Shown: positions 21,755 through 35,258, counted from the first letter of the stretch. The stretch: 64,000 bases of DNA from Owenia fusiformis (GCA_903813345.2 CAIIXF020000058.1:62001-126000); one strand, 5' to 3'. The notes: generated from the letters alone by a model not told the origin. Made by a program: numbers and translations.

Positions 21755-22710
21755 CTGTAAGTCAAGCAGGGGTTACAATAAGCACATGTATAGCAGTGAG
21801 AATATAGCGCGCAGGATAGCTGAACAAACACAATGGTCATAAGTCCCTTTACTAGAAAACTATCTTGAAATATTGAGGATCACGATACCTCCTTTTCAAT
21901 TCATGATATAGAATTTTCATAAAAGAAGAAAATGGGTTTTTTAAATCTTATGCCGTAATTCTTGTTGAGATACAGCCCCCAAAGTAGCTTGTCCAAGCCA
22001 TAAACTTTATACAGTTGTGCAAGCTGTGCAAGTGACATTTACATGGCAGCAGCGCCTCATTTAAATAGTGAATATTTAATACACACAAATTACTTCTTAC
22101 AGTAAAACATATAGATTTACATATATGACAAATACATGTACATGTGTTGACAACACTATCCATGCATTATGCTCACGTGCAGTGCTATTGCAAATTGTGC
22201 ACAGTATCCACAGATGTCCAAGCAGCAAACAAGAACTTACAAATTAGAAAAGAAATTGATAAATATTTGAAATAACTCATGTCATCTGAAGACTAAATTA
22301 TACTAATACTGACCAAGCATAGAGACATTTACAAGAGAACAAAGAATAAAACAATCCCATCTTCCTCATGGGAAAATCATAAGCATCTGAAATATCCAAA
22401 CAACAATGCAAATAACACTTCTTCTATTCATAGGGTCCAAAAGAATAAGAAACATGAGAATGTATGAATAACTGCTCTAAACAACAATGCAAATAACATA
22501 TCTTCTATTCATAAGATAGGTGTAACAAAATAATGAAGAATAGGCAATGAACATTTAGATGAATGACATTTAACATAAATTCAAACAAAACAGAGTAAAC
22601 CTGAAATACCAACTGGCAAATGCATCTCTGACCAAATATTTTGGTAACCATCTAAAGTCATCTATTAAACAGAATAAAGCAAGACAAGGGGATACACTGA
22701 ATTCAATTAC
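21755..22710 (-). other. Intron between E16 and E17
   Basis: 956 bp. A ~35-bp segment (AACAACAATGCAAATAACA ... TCTTCTATTCATA) occurs twice, near 22398 and 22480. No exon seen. Confidence 0.55.
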
Positions 22711-25700
22711 CTTGACCATGTTCAAAATATACATCACTGTTTGTGACACTGAGGTTATCCTCCCTCTGTCTGCCTTTGAGGTTCAAACCAATTACTTCAA
22801 AACTTTTCTCAACTTGATTCTCAGTCATATTTGGTTTATCTGACTCTATCATACTCAAATTTACACTTTCTGATTTTTCTTGAAATTCGGTTTCAGCCAA
22901 TTCCCATTTTGATGTTTCAGTAGGTTCAGAAGTTTCTCCTGGTTCAGTAACATGTACTTCCAAAGTGAGAGTTTCAGAAGTTTCCTCAAATATGTTTTTC
23001 TCATGTTCTTTCCTTGGTGTTTCATCAAATGCGATATCTGGTATATCCTCTGTTTCAATATCTGGTATTTCCCCTGTTTCAATATCTGGTATTTCCTCAG
23101 TGTCAATATTTGGTATTTCATCTGTTTCAAATTCTGGCGTTTCCTCAGTTCTTATACCTGGAATTTCCTCAGTTTCAATTTCTGGTATTTCATCTGTTTC
23201 AATTTCTTGTATTTTTTCTTTGATGATTTCTGGTGTTTTTTCAGATACAATTTGAGGTATTTCTTCCAGTTCATTATCAAATATTTCCTCAGGTACAGTT
23301 TGTGGTGTTTCCTCAATTTCAATTTCTGGTGTTTCCCCAGATTCAATTTCTGATGTTTTCTCAGGTACTGAATCTTGTGTTTCAGTTTCAATTTCTAGAG
23401 TTTCTTTAGTTCCTAGTTCCAATGTCTCCTCAGATTCAATTTCTTGGGTTTCCCCAGATATTGAATCTAGTGTTTCCTCAGTTGAAAATGTTGGTCTTTC
23501 CTCATTTTCAATTTCGAGTGTTTCCACAGTTTCAATTTCAGGTGTTTCCTCATGAACATTTTCTTTTTTCTCAGGTATAGTTTCTGGTGTTTCCTCAGGT
23601 AGAGTTTCTGGTATATCCTCAGTTTCTATTGTTTCCTCTGTTACAGTTTCCGGTGTTCCTTTGGGCACTGTGTCTGAATTTTCCCCAGTTTCTGTTTCTG
23701 GGGTTTCCTCTGTTAAAGTTTCAGGTGTTTCTCCTGGCAATGAGTCTGATGTTTCCATAAGTGCAGTGTCTGCTATTTCACCAAGAACTACTACTGGTGT
23801 TTCCCCAAGTACAGTTTTGGGTGTTTCATAAGGAACTATTTCTGATGTTTCCTCATGTAGAGTTTCTAGTGTTTTTTCAGTAACAGCTTCATATGTCTCC
23901 CCGGGTACTGCTTCTGTAGTTTCCCCTGCCACTGTTTCTGGTTTTTCATCAGGAGCTACTTCTGGTATTCCCTTGGAAACTGTTCCTAGTGTCTCCCCAG
24001 CTTGAGTTTCTGGCATTTTCTTAGGTTCAGTTACATGTGTTTCCTCAGGTTCAGTTTCTTGTGTTTCCTTAGCTTCAATTTTTGGTGTTTCATCAGTTTC
24101 AGTTTCTAGTGTTTCTTCAGATTCAATATCTTGTGTTTTCTTAGCTTCAATTCCTGGTGTCCCATCAGTTTCAATTGTTTCATCAGTAACATTTTTTGGT
24201 GTTTCTTCTGCCACTGCATATGGTGTTTCCTCAGAAACTATTTCTGGTGTTCCATCAGTTTCAATTTCTAGTGTTTCCTCAGGTTCAGTATCTTGTGTTT
24301 CCTTACCTTCAATTTTTGGTGTTCCATCAGTTTCAATTTCTTGTGTTTCCTTAGTAACAGTTTTTGGTATTTCATCTGCCACTGCATATGATGTCTCATC
24401 AGAAACTCTTTCTGGTGTTTCCTCAGTAACAGTTTCTTCTGCCTCTGTATCTGGTTTTTCATCAGGAACTATTTTTGATGTTCCCTCAGATACTGTTTCT
24501 GATATTTCCTCAGCTTCTAGTGTTTCATCAGCTTCAATTTCTTGTGTTTCCTCAGTAAAAGATTTTGGTGTTCCCTCTGTTAAAGATTCTGGTGTTTCTT
24601 CTAGCACTATATCTGGTTTTTCCTCAGGAACTATTTCTGGAGATTCATCAGGAACTATTTTTGGTGTTTCCTCAGGTAGAGTTTCTGTTGTTTCCTCAGT
24701 TTCAGTTTCTGGTATTTCCTCTACTGCAGTTTCTGGTGTTTCTTCTGTTGCAGTTCCAGGTGTTTCCTTTGTAACAGTTTCTGATGTTTCCTCAGTTTTA
24801 ATATCTGGTATTTCCTCTGCTACAGTTTCGAGTGTTTCTGCTGGCAATGTGTCTGATGTTTCCATAAGTGCAGTGTCTGGTTTTTCACCAAGAACTACTT
24901 CTGGTGTTTCCTCAGGTACAGATTTGGGTGTTTCCCCAGGTACAGATTTGGGTGTTACATAAGGAACTATTTCTGATGTTTCCTCATGTAGAGTTTCTCT
25001 TGTTTCCCCAGTTTCAGTTTCTAGTGTTTCCTTGGGTGATGATTCTTCAGTTTTCTCTGCCAATGTTTCTGATTTTTCATTAGGAGCTTTTTCTGGTGTT
25101 TCCACTGAAACTATTTCTGGTATTCCCTTGGAAACTGTTCCTGTTCCAGTTTCTAGTGTTTCCACAGGTTCAATTTCTTGTGTTTCCTTAGTTTCAATTT
25201 CTGGTGTTTCATCAGTTTCTATTTCTTGTGTTTCCTCAACAACAGCTTTTGGTTCTTCTGTCTCTATATCTGGTGTTTCCTCAGAAACTATTACTGGTGT
25301 TTCCTCAGGTTTTCTTTCTAGAGTTTCCTCAGATTCAGTCTCTAGTGTTTCCATTGCTTCAATATCTGGTATTTTGTTAGTTTTAATTTCTTGCGTTTCT
25401 TCAGTAACATTTTTTAGCGTTGTTTCTTCCACTGTATCTGGTGTTTCCTCAGAAACAATTTCTGATGTTCCCTCAGCTTCAGTTTTTAGTGTTTCCTCAG
25501 GTTCAATTTCCTGTGTTTCATTTGCTTCAATTTCTGGCGTTTCTTCGGTTTCATTTTGTTTTCTTTCCTTAGTAACAGTTTTTGCTGTTTCCTCTGCCAT
25601 TCTCTCTGGTGTTTCCTCAGAAACTATTTCTGGTGTCTCATCAGCTTCATATTCTTGTGTTTCTTCAGTTCTTGGTCTTTCTTTAAATAGAATTTCGGAT

Positions 25701-27399
25701 GTTTCTTCAGATACAGTTTCTGATGCTTCCTCTGGCACTGTATCTGGTATTTCATCAGCAACATTTTCTGGTGCTTCTTCTGAAACTATTCTTGTATTTT
25801 CACCAAGAACTATTTCTGGCGTTTCCTCAACAATTACAATTTCTTGTGTTTCATCAGAAACCACTTCTAGTGTTCTCTCAGAATCTATCTCTTGTGTTTG
25901 CTCTGTCACAGTTTCCTCATGTGCAGTTTCTGGTGTTTCACCAGGAACTATTTCTGATGTTTCCTCAGCAGGTACAATTTCTTGTGTTTCACCAGAAACC
26001 ACTTCTGGGTTTTCCTCAGAATCTCTTTCTTTTGTTCGCTCTGTGGCAATTTCCTCAGGTACAGTTTCTGTTGTTTCATCAGGAACTATTCCTGGTGTTT
26101 TCTCAGCAGGTACAATTTCTTGCATTTCATCAGAAACCACTTCTGGTGTTTCCTCAGAATCGCTTTCTTGTGATTGCTCTGTCACAGTTTCCTCATGTGC
26201 AGTTTCTGTAGTTTTACCAGGAACAATTTCTTGTGTATCATCAGAAACCACTTCTAGTGTTCTCTCAGAATCTATCTCTTGTGTTTGCTCTGTCGCCATT
26301 TCCTTAGGTACAGTTTCTGTTATTTCATCAGGAACTATTTCTGGTGTTTCCTTAGAATCTATTTCTTTTGTTTGCTCTGTGAAAATTTCCTCAGGTACAG
26401 TTTCTGTTGTTTCATCGGGAAGTATTTCTGCTGTTTCCTCAGCAGGTATAATTTCTTGCGCTTCATCAGAAACAACTTCTGGTGTTTCCTCAGAATCGCT
26501 TTCTTGTGTTTGCTCTGTCACAGTTTCCTCATGTGCAGTTTCTGTTGTTTTACCAGGAACTATTTCTGGTGTTTCCTTGGCAGGAACAATTTCTTGTGTA
26601 TCATCAGAAACCACTTCTAGTGTTCTCTCAGAATCTATCTCTTGTGTTTGCTCTGTCACAGTTTCCTCAGGTACAGTTTCTGTTGTTTCATCAGGAACTA
26701 TTTCTGGTGTTTTCTCAGCAGGTACAATTTCTTGCATTTCATCAGAAACCACTTCTGGTGTTTCCTCAGAATCTCTTTCTTTTGTTTGCTCTGTGACAAT
26801 TTCCTCAGGTACAGTTTCTGTTATTTCATCAGGAACTATTTCGAGTGTTTCCTCAGCAGGTACAATTTCTTGCATTTCATCAGAAACCACTTCTGGTTTT
26901 TCCTCAGAATCTCTTTCTTTTGTTTGCTCTGTGACAACTTCTTCAGGTACAGTTTCTGTTATTTCATCAGGAACTATTTCGAGTGTTTCCTCAGCAGGTA
27001 CAATTTCTTGTGTTTCACCAGAATCTATTTCTTGTGTTTCCTCTGTCACAGTTTCCTTAGGTACAGTTTCTGGTGTTTCATCAGGAACTATTTCTGGTGT
27101 TTCCTCAGGTGAAGTTTCTATCATTTCCTCGTGTACAGTTTTTGATGTTTTCTCAGTTGGTGATTCTTCATGTAATGTTTCTGGTCTTTCCTTAGATACC
27201 AATAAATCTGTAGTGCTCTCATCAAGTGTTTCTTCTTCATTTACAATAGGGAGAGCACTCATAATATCACAAGCAACTGACTGAGAATCAAGGTTTAGTT
27301 GATTGGTATCCACAACATGTGGCTGCACAGTGTCAAGAATAATATCTGACTCAAAGGCAAAGTGAAGGGTAGAGTCGGTGCTAATCGTGTGCTGAGTAG
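22711..27399 (-). CDS. E16: PEVK-like giant Glu-rich repeat exon
   Basis: 1,563 codons, phase 1 to 1: acceptor GTTCCAG, then A-T-Q-H-T-I-S-T-D; donor G|GTAATT after F-E-H-G-Q. A unique start of ~70 residues is followed by ~1,400 residues of eight-residue units of the type E-E-T-P-E-I-V-P, dominated by Glu, Thr, Pro, Val and Ile with few Lys. In the 5' part the octads are organised into a 46-residue (138-bp) super-repeat, for example Q-E-I-V-P-A-E-E-T-x-E-I-V-P-D-E. A non-repetitive acidic tail of ~80 residues closes the exon. Such Pro/Glu/Val-rich sequence is how titin PEVK and related muscle springs are built; here it is far more acidic than the vertebrate PEVK, resembling its polyE class. 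The opposite strand is also long open by base composition alone. Confidence 0.9.
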
Positions 27400-28246
27400 C
27401 TGGAACAGCAATTATTACAGTGCAGTGGGTTATCACACAGTGCATATTACAATTCCTGCATTACACAAAGATATCATTATTAAGTTCTAACACTGAGAAA
27501 TAAAGGTAATGATATCTTGTTGTAAGAAACTAGTCTCACTCGGGTCTAGTACATGGTCAGAAAGGCTGGCTCTGCTTCTACAGTGTTCAAGGTGTTTACT
27601 TTGTCTTATTGTGGTCTTGTTGACAATAGAAATCTCCATGCAATGATACATTCTGGATTCATAATCAGAGGTAGGTGCTACAGCATTTAAGCTCCTCTAT
27701 TATATACTTAAAACATACTGGTATCATTTGGGTATAGCAAATGGTATTGTGGTGTAGTGGGGGCTATAATATCTTGAAAACTACTGTGAAATAGTGTATA
27801 TTCCAAGAGTAGACACTGTACTGACATTAAGAATATATAAAATGCTCTCATTGGAATGTGATTTATCAAATTCATAAGTGAACAATTAGAATATGCAAAT
27901 GCATGACTATCATTGGAATGGGACTGTCAAATTGAAATATTGGCAAATGAGTCTTTTACTATGAAAATGATAAGGTGTATTTTTCTGCATTCATAATTGA
28001 GATCAATTAAAAATCTTAAATACCAGAATAGAGAGCTTTTATATTTGTACCATGATATCACTGCATGAGGTCGTTATCATAGGAGACACACATTTAAAGA
28101 AAGCACACTTTTTAAGGAAGCACACATAATGAGTTAGCAACACTTTAGCAAAAATCTGTTATCATTGCTTTTGCAGTATATGTTGAAAATTATATTTGTT
28201 TTAAAATTAATTTCATATTATTTTTGTTTTGAATAGCAATAGAACA

Positions 28247-28495
28247 TTACAGTAAACCATACCACGTATATTGATTATGTGATCTCATCAATAGTTTTTT
28301 TTGACAGACATTACACACTTTTGAAATTGATCTTGTAACCTCTGACATAAAAGTCACAAACCAAATGCTTCACTTCCATTTTATTGTCAAATTCGTATCA
28401 CAAGTTTTAGTTCTACATTTGATTCTATATAATGAGGAGTGATATATATCAGTTTCTTTAATTTGGCTCATCACATGAGGCGGGGTTTACTGTAA
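28247..28495. mobile_element. Putative MITE with 12-bp terminal inverted repeats
   Basis: TTACAGTAAACC at the left end is matched by GGTTTACTGTAA at the right end, 249 bp apart. The ends share ACAGTAAA with the element at 53566, so it may be a related family. No clear target duplication and no ORF. Confidence 0.45.
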
Positions 28496-29224
28496 AAGTC
28501 TAATGCTTGTATAATCACATAGGGTCAACTATGGGGTGAATTGAAATGACCACATTTTTGGAAACCATTTTTCATTGGATGTCCGAGTCTCTTACCATAT
28601 AGTTGAAGATGTTGTACCAGTAGGAATGTATGTTTATTTTGATTTCAATGCTTTTGAAGAAATTTTGAATTTCCAGTTGAAAAATAGTTTTAACAGTATT
28701 CAAATAACTGGTCATTTCAATACAGATGAGAGTCTCCTTTGTGATAACCGTTAGTCATAAGTGCATTAAATATTACACCACACATTGGTTAGTTCATATA
28801 TATATTTATTAAGATATAAACATAGACTTTATATATAATATAACTTACATGAACACTTTAACAAGCATGCAGCACCCAACAAATGTAACAGTAACATAAC
28901 AGAATAAACAGAACAGGAGATAAAAAACTCAACACTTTTAACTTGAGTTCTTACTTACCATGATCCAAGGTGCATTTAGTTACTTTTCACATTCACATAT
29001 TTCCTTCTATTCTAACTAATGTATTGGTCAGTCATCATTCAGAAAATGTATGTACATTCTTTGATTAAAAAATTCATGCAAAACATTTTTGGTTATTGTG
29101 GAATGTTAATGCTGATCAAAAGGAATCATTATATATTATAGTTCAAAAATGCATTGGTTCAATGTTTATGCTCTTTGTGCCTCACTATACATGGAGTGTA
29201 GGTTGTTGAGGTAGAAATTGTAGT

Positions 29225-29366
29225 CTCTTCACACATAGTTAGTCTATTCTAGTCTCACACAATGTTAGTATATGTTCACACTTTATTAGTATCTATTCAC
29301 ACACTGTAGCATCTATTCACACAAAGGTGGTGTCTGATCACACTGTTAGTGTCTATTCACTCTAGT
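29225..29366. repeat. Degenerate tandem repeat, ~25-30 bp unit
   Basis: Five to six diverged copies of TTAGT-[AG]-TCTATTCACAC with variable spacing. Confidence 0.6.
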
Positions 29367-29620
29367 AAGATAGTCTGCAGACAAATATATCTCAACTGGA
29401 AAAAGAAAACATAAGAAGAAAAGCAAGAGATAGTTGAACAGATATCTAGTACTATACAGAACAATTCTAATTCTAAATAGCATCAAAATGTTAATAAAAC
29501 TACTAAAATTCAATTCACTAATGAACTAGATAGAAATTAGTATTTCGTTTAAATATGCACCAAATTTGTAGCACAGTTTTATGCTCAACTCATGCTCATT
29601 AGTGTGGTAGAATTAAGTAC

Positions 29621-30937
29621 CTTCTATCCTGGGTAAGCCAACAAGTTTAGCAGTTTGAGGTATTTTAATGACCACTGGACCAGTAGAGTCATCACTATCA
29701 GGTGTTACAGTTAGTTCATTAGGACACAACACATCCACAGATAAAGGGGTTACATCAATAGTATCACACACACTCCCAGGTTCTAGGTCATGGCCAAGTA
29801 CAGTAATTTCTAAGTTTGTGTCTTCAATAGGGCCTTTGTCTGCAGCATAATTCACCGCTTGAGTATATTGAGACATTGCTGATTCAACCTCTTCTGTGAT
29901 GTGACTCTGAGTAGGTCCAAAACTGAGTTCTGTTATAACACTATGTTTAGGACTTTTTTCTCTCTCAGGTGTTGAATCTTCTTTTGTTACCCCAGCTTTT
30001 GTGATAGTGACATAGTCTTCAACATTAGTTTGTGGCAGATTATCTGGAGTGAGTTCTAATGAAACAGACTCAAAGTGACTCTTTGGTTGAGGAGAAAATT
30101 CAAACTTTGATATTTCATTTGATATCTTGTCATTGCTATCATCTGAATGGGATTTCTCAACCATTGTTAATATAGTTTCTGGTGTTTCTATATCAATACT
30201 AGTGCTTGATATCTCTGATGGTTTGTCTTTGGGAACCTCAATTTCATTTGATTTGACATCAATGTCATCTGGTTTTCCTTTACTCGATATGTCTATCGAC
30301 AATGTACTCTCGATATTCAAGTCATCAAAAACATCTATTCCCTCACTAGAGACATAAATACTGGATGGGGTATCAACAGGTTCACTTGACAAACTTTCAC
30401 TAAACATACTATCCGTTTCCTCAGTCACTGTACTTAATACAGTTCTTCTCATATGGTCTGAAGGCTCTGATTGTGGGGTTACATTGATTACTGTTAGATC
30501 TGAATCAGTTACACTTGAAGGACTTAATGCATCTTCAACCTGACCAATAATGTCACCGAGGCTAGTGTCTATAATAACATCAGTAGTCTCAGTTTCAAAT
30601 GGTGCTATAGTCAGCTGGGCATCAGTTACCAACTGTTCAAACTCAACATCATCGGTATGAGTGTCATCATCAATATCATCCACCTCAAGGTCTGATCCAT
30701 CTGGCACATCCATTGTTTTGTTTTTGTCTTTCTTTACAACATCTACATTTACAATGTTAGTTATAGGGGTAAGTACAGAAATTTGAGGAAGTTCATTATC
30801 CATTGGAACAATAGTCTGTTCTTCATCATCTATAGAGTCTAGATCTGAAGCATCACTACCAAGTGTTCTAAGAGATTCATTGCTTATAGCTGTTGTCACT
30901 GTCTTGTGGCATTGTAAGTTAAGCTCACCAGTCACAC
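29621..30937 (-). CDS. E15: long disordered linker exon
   Basis: 439 codons, phase 1 to 1, opening G-V-T-G-E-L-N-L-Q after acceptor TTAAAAG and ending G-L-P-R-I-E before G|GTACTT. Acidic and Ser/Thr/Pro-rich (D-I-D-D-D-T-H-T-D-D-V-E; E-K-S-P-K-H-S). The polypyrimidine tract is poor, but phase and length agree with its neighbours. No domain recognised. Confidence 0.8.
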
Positions 30938-31355
30938 CTTTTAAAACACATAGGGTTAGTTAGTTCACAATTAACAAATGTTATTTATCAGTTAATATGA
31001 AACATACAGTTATTTAGAATCTTGGAATTCACTTTGCTATTTCATTTCATCATAGAACAGACCCTTGCATTTAAGTAGAATCCTGCATTTGAGTTTTTTA
31101 GTTTTTTGGAGAAAAATGAATTCCAAAATTTCATGTTATTGAAGTGTACAAATACTGGATATGTGTAGTGCTATTTGTGTTATGTACATAGGTTTAGGTT
31201 TTACAGGAGAGTCCATTGTGCTAAAAACCTGGCCCTATGGAAATGAATACAGCAGAGGAGTGAGGAAGTAAGTGAAGATGATCATTTACACATTTAGTGC
31301 ACAGTAATGTTATTAGAACATTAAATCAACAGTTAAAATCATCAAAATGACAAAC

Positions 31356-32918
31356 CTGTGTCAGGCCCAGTTGACATATCAGTCTTTAGTGTGGGCAAAG
31401 CAACCAATTCATCAGGAGTTAAAGTAGGATTTAGTAGTTGATCAGCATACAATTGGTGGCTTGTGCTTTCATATATTAGTGAAGGAGAGTGAGGTGGAGA
31501 AAGCTCACCACCAGCAGAAGTATCACTAAGCATGGGGGTGCAATCATTGGGAGGGACAGGGGGATTGTCAGAGAACAGTTTTACATTGACTGTTCTTGTC
31601 TCTATGTCAGTTTGGTCATTACTAGGTCCAGGAATATGTGACATGACATCATAGTTGGCATCATCAGTGCCATCATTTAAGTCGAGGGATCTGTCAGAAC
31701 CTGGTACTGGTGTCAGTGGAATGTCAATGTCATTAACAACTTTCATAGTGTCAACAGTTTGGTATGTTTCAACCCCTGTTTTACTATTGTCAAAACCAAG
31801 TTCATTTTGAGATTGACCATTTGAGTTTTGAATTTCTTCATATCTAATATTGTCAATACTAGTATTATACAGTGTTTTGTGATTGTCTCTTTCATCTGGA
31901 GAGTCTGAATCATCTTCCTTTGTTACTCTTTCAGAATCAATGTCATCTTGGTCTTGAACAAATTCTATGATTTTTACATTGCTTTCATTGACTGTGATTG
32001 TGTTTGATATTTTCTCAGGTACATACAGTTCAACATCAGCTGTCTCTTCATTACTATCATGGCTCTTGTGTGTTGATATACTCAAAGCTGCCTGTTCAAT
32101 AACGGGATTGGGTATTTGAGTGACTGATGTATAAAATGCAATTATTTTGTCACATTGGGAAGCCTCGGTGGTAGATGCTGATATAGCTTGGGCAAGTCCA
32201 GACAAGCTTTTCAGTGACACAGCACTATTGTAAACAATTTCTGATTGGGTGCTGTAGTTCAAGTCATTCTCATCAGAATTACCTCCACCAGAGCTATCCA
32301 AAGGAGTTATCATACCACCCTTATAAATAACAGTTGTGTTCATTTCAGAATCAGCACTGCTATCAGAATCGAGACCTATCTGGGTATCATCAGTCCCAAT
32401 GTTGAAGAAGTAACTATCAAGGCCTGATTTGATGGGAAGTTCAACACTACCAATGCTGGATCCTGTCTCATGTTCAACGTCTTCCTCATCAGTATACCCT
32501 TCAGCTGTTGTATCACTGCCTGATGTCCATCTCTCAGCAGCAGAGTCAACTTCATAAATTGTCTCTAGATCACAAGCTGTGATACTAGCTTGCTCATGGT
32601 ATGGGTGCTCTATGTCAGGTGTTGCATGGTAATCAGGTAGACCACCCTCGTCTATAAACTCAATATAGGCTTCGTGTGCCTCTGCTGGGATATAAGACCC
32701 AGATTCGTCTACTAACCATATAGTTTTATCATCAGTTGATTCTTTATGCTCAGTCAAGTTATCATCAAGATGTACTTTTAAGTCATCATGTCTGTTAAAT
32801 AGAAGTTCGTCAGTCAGGGTTGGGGTAAAGCCAAAATCAAGGGAGCTTAGTGATTCAATTCTAGTATCTGCTGAGTGTGGGGCAAGTTCACCATGTGTTT
32901 TACGATCCTCCATATCCA
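31356..32918 (-). CDS. E14: long disordered linker exon
   Basis: 521 codons, phase 1 to 1, opening V-D-M-E-D-R-K-T-H-G after acceptor TTGTAG and ending S-T-G-P-D-T before G|GTTTGT. Strongly acidic with Ser/Thr/Asp clusters (S-D-S-S-A-D-S-E-M) and no internal repeat that I can see. Contains L-L-N-P-T-L-T-P-D-E-L near its end. No known domain. Confidence 0.82.
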
Positions 32919-33127
32919 CTACAATATATAACAGCACCTAGTTAGTATCAGTATCAAGAATGTTAACCTAACTACGAAGTGCAGAGATTTAGTAGATCAC
33001 ATGTCAGAGAGTTAGATCACATCTATTGTAAGACTTACCCTAACTATCAAGAGTACTTAGTGAGTAAGGGCATGCACATAACTAAAGATACAGAAGATAG
33101 ATCATAGGAGAATACTGCATTTCTTAC

Positions 33128-33661
33128 TTTCAATATCAACCTCAATGATATCCTTTTTATCATCATCCATTTCAGGTGTTTCCACTGTGGTGAGTGGTAC
33201 TTTGATTTCCATTGGCTGGACAGTTTCCATTGGTTGATTAGCATCAAAGGTAATTTCTGATTGTTGCATTTCTATTTCTTGATCAGGTTCATCAGTTGTA
33301 CTTGGCTGTGGTACATCTTCTTCAGGCTCTAGATGAGTTACTTCAGATGTGTCAGTTTCTTCCAAGGTAACAGTGGTTGTCTGGACCCCATCAATATCTT
33401 CGATTTCCTTGACAGTACTTACAACTTCAGTGACAACTGTAGTTTCGGTGCCATCTCTTTCTTCTTCATGATCATCAATTGGTTTAGAAGTTATTTCCAT
33501 CTCATATTCAGTTGTTTCTTTGGAGTCATCATCTTCATATGTTTCAGATACCTTATCTCCTCCATCTATATCTATTTCACTTGTGACATCAGCTGCAGGG
33601 ATATCAGAATCATCGGGAGTGACTATGATAGTAACAGGTGGGAATGATATAGGAGAGACAT
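33128..33661 (-). CDS. E13: acidic disordered linker exon
   Basis: 178 codons opening D-V-S-P-I-S-F-P-P-V after acceptor CCTTTCAG and ending in E-V-D-I-E before A|GTAAGA. Rich in Glu, Asp, Thr and Val, without Lys-rich or Cys-rich patches. The region around T-T-V-T-E-V-V-S-T-V is Thr/Val-alternating. Presumed entropic spring or spacer; no domain recognised. Confidence 0.8.
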
Positions 33662-34267
33662 CTGAAAGGCAATCAGTAGTAGTGCAAGGGGACATACATA
33701 GAGTGCAAGGAGCAGAGAGAGAGGGAACTGACCCCAATATCCAATTGTCAACATAAAGTGTAAATGTATAGCTGGTCATGGCAATTAAAAATGCAAGAAT
33801 AAAGATTTAGCAAACTTTGACATCAATATTTGGCGTGCCATATTTATATTTTGAAACAATGTCTATATCAGGCTGATATTACTATTGACATTTCATCAAA
33901 GAATCAAGCTACAGAACATCCAAAAAGGATTGGCAAAAGTCATGTCACTAAAGCTCGAATCATGCTCTCTCTTGAAACACATTGGGGTCACTTTCCTATC
34001 TCTCAGTCCAGTAAGTTGAACATATAGTACATGTAAGTGGCTGCAGGAAGTGCATCATCCAGAGTGGACATATAAAGCTGTATATAGGTAGCCATGTGCA
34101 CCAAGTGCTAGGTCAGTATATATGGATACAGTATTCATTAGTATTTCATATCAAGAATGTTAATTGTTGCTTATTTAGTATTAGTTTTAATATGAGTATA
34201 GACAATATATAACAAAGACATTGTGTGTACAGAATGGACATTAGCCAATAGAAAAACAGGTACAAAC
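33662..34267 (-). other. Intron between E12 and E13
   Basis: 606 bp; nothing recognised. Confidence 0.55.
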
Positions 34268-34441
34268 CTCCTACATCTTCCAATGTTTTTTGCACATCAA
34301 GATCAATGCTGTCAAGAGGGTGCTCCTGTAAGGGTTGTTGTGTTGGAGAATAGATCTCTTCAGACATTACAGAAGAACTCTCATAGTCAGTTGTATAATC
34401 AGTGTATGATTCATCAGTGGCTGTGTCAATGGGGTGAAGTT
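34268..34441 (-). CDS. E12: short acidic linker exon
   Basis: 58 codons, phase 1 to 1, opening E-L-H-P-I-D-T-A-T-D after acceptor CACTAG and ending L-E-D-V-G-G before GTTTGT. Rich in Asp, Tyr, Ser and Thr (Y-T-D-Y-T-T-D-Y-E-S). No fold recognised; part of a run of disordered exons between Ig blocks. Confidence 0.75.
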
Positions 34442-35258
34442 CTAGTGAGGAACACGCAGAGTTATTAGTTTCTAGATACCCACACAGATAAAACATTGTG
34501 ACCACACTACAGTAAAACCTGCTCTATTTTCAATGTGATGTCTATCAGAGATTTATTTGTCATCTTGTCTATATGGAAAAACCTTCCACTTATTAACATT
34601 GTTATTTTACATGAAAGACATATTAAGGTATACAGTATTTGGATTTCAGGTTTCACTATATATGAGTGTGATGTCACAATGGAATATCATAGGCAGTGTG
34701 AAATAGACTAGAGTGTACAAAGGCATGTAAGTGCATTATCTAAGAGATCATAGTAAAAGCTCTATATGCAGGGTATGTCATAAGAACTTCAGGCCTCTTG
34801 GTCAAAACATTTTATTTTACTATACACGTCCAGTCCAAAACTAACTTGGTCTGGAGGCCTCTTGGACTGTGCTTATGACACACCCTGTCTCTATGTCAAC
34901 TATGTATGATAAACATCATGATACAGAGCCTAATATTACGAGAATCCCTATATAGGTAGGAGAATACAAACAGGTGACATCATATATAATGATATGTTAA
35001 TCAATCTTACACTAAATTGTTAAGACAGAAAATATTGTACGTTAGTATTTAGTGATATACCAAATTGTGTCTGTGACATATAATAGTAGTTACTCTGTTT
35101 GCTTCATCTAAACACGCAAGATCACACAAAAACACATGAATAAAGTGTCCATTATATGTGTATACTGTACTGTACATTTCCTTTGTAAACTGGGTGCTGA
35201 GGACCTCCAGAAATAATGCAGACTTGTGTCTTATCAAGTGTCCATGCAGGATACTCAC
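34442..35258 (-). other. Intron between E11 and E12, with a hAT-like element
   Basis: 817 bp. Contains the TIR element 34769-34887 and a 14-bp match (34508-34521) to the end of the MITE at 53566. No exon seen. Confidence 0.6.
34769..34887. mobile_element. Short non-autonomous hAT-like element
   Basis: 119 bp bounded by CAGGGTATGTCATAAG and the inverted CTTATGACACACCCTG; the inner bases also pair (AGGCCTCTTGG near both ends). The flanks TCTATATG and TCTCTATG match at 7 of 8 positions, as expected for an 8-bp target duplication. CAGGG ends and 8-bp duplications are typical of hAT transposons; there is no transposase. Confidence 0.65.

Larger units (their letters stand above)
27400..29620 (-). 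other. Intron between E15 and E16
   Basis: 2,221 bp, AT-rich. Contains an inverted-repeat element (28247-28495) and a degenerate tandem repeat (29225-29366). No coding exon seen. Confidence 0.6.

Noticed and set aside
25032-27284. 750-codon open frame on the plus strand opposite E16, Ser/Val-rich
   Set aside because: It is the complement of the 24-bp octad repeat, which removes stops in several frames. No splice context or start signal, while the minus frame has matched phase-1 borders.
22711-27399. CRISPR-like regularly spaced repeats in E16
   Set aside because: The 24-bp and 138-bp periodicities are coding repeats without unique spacers, in an animal gene.
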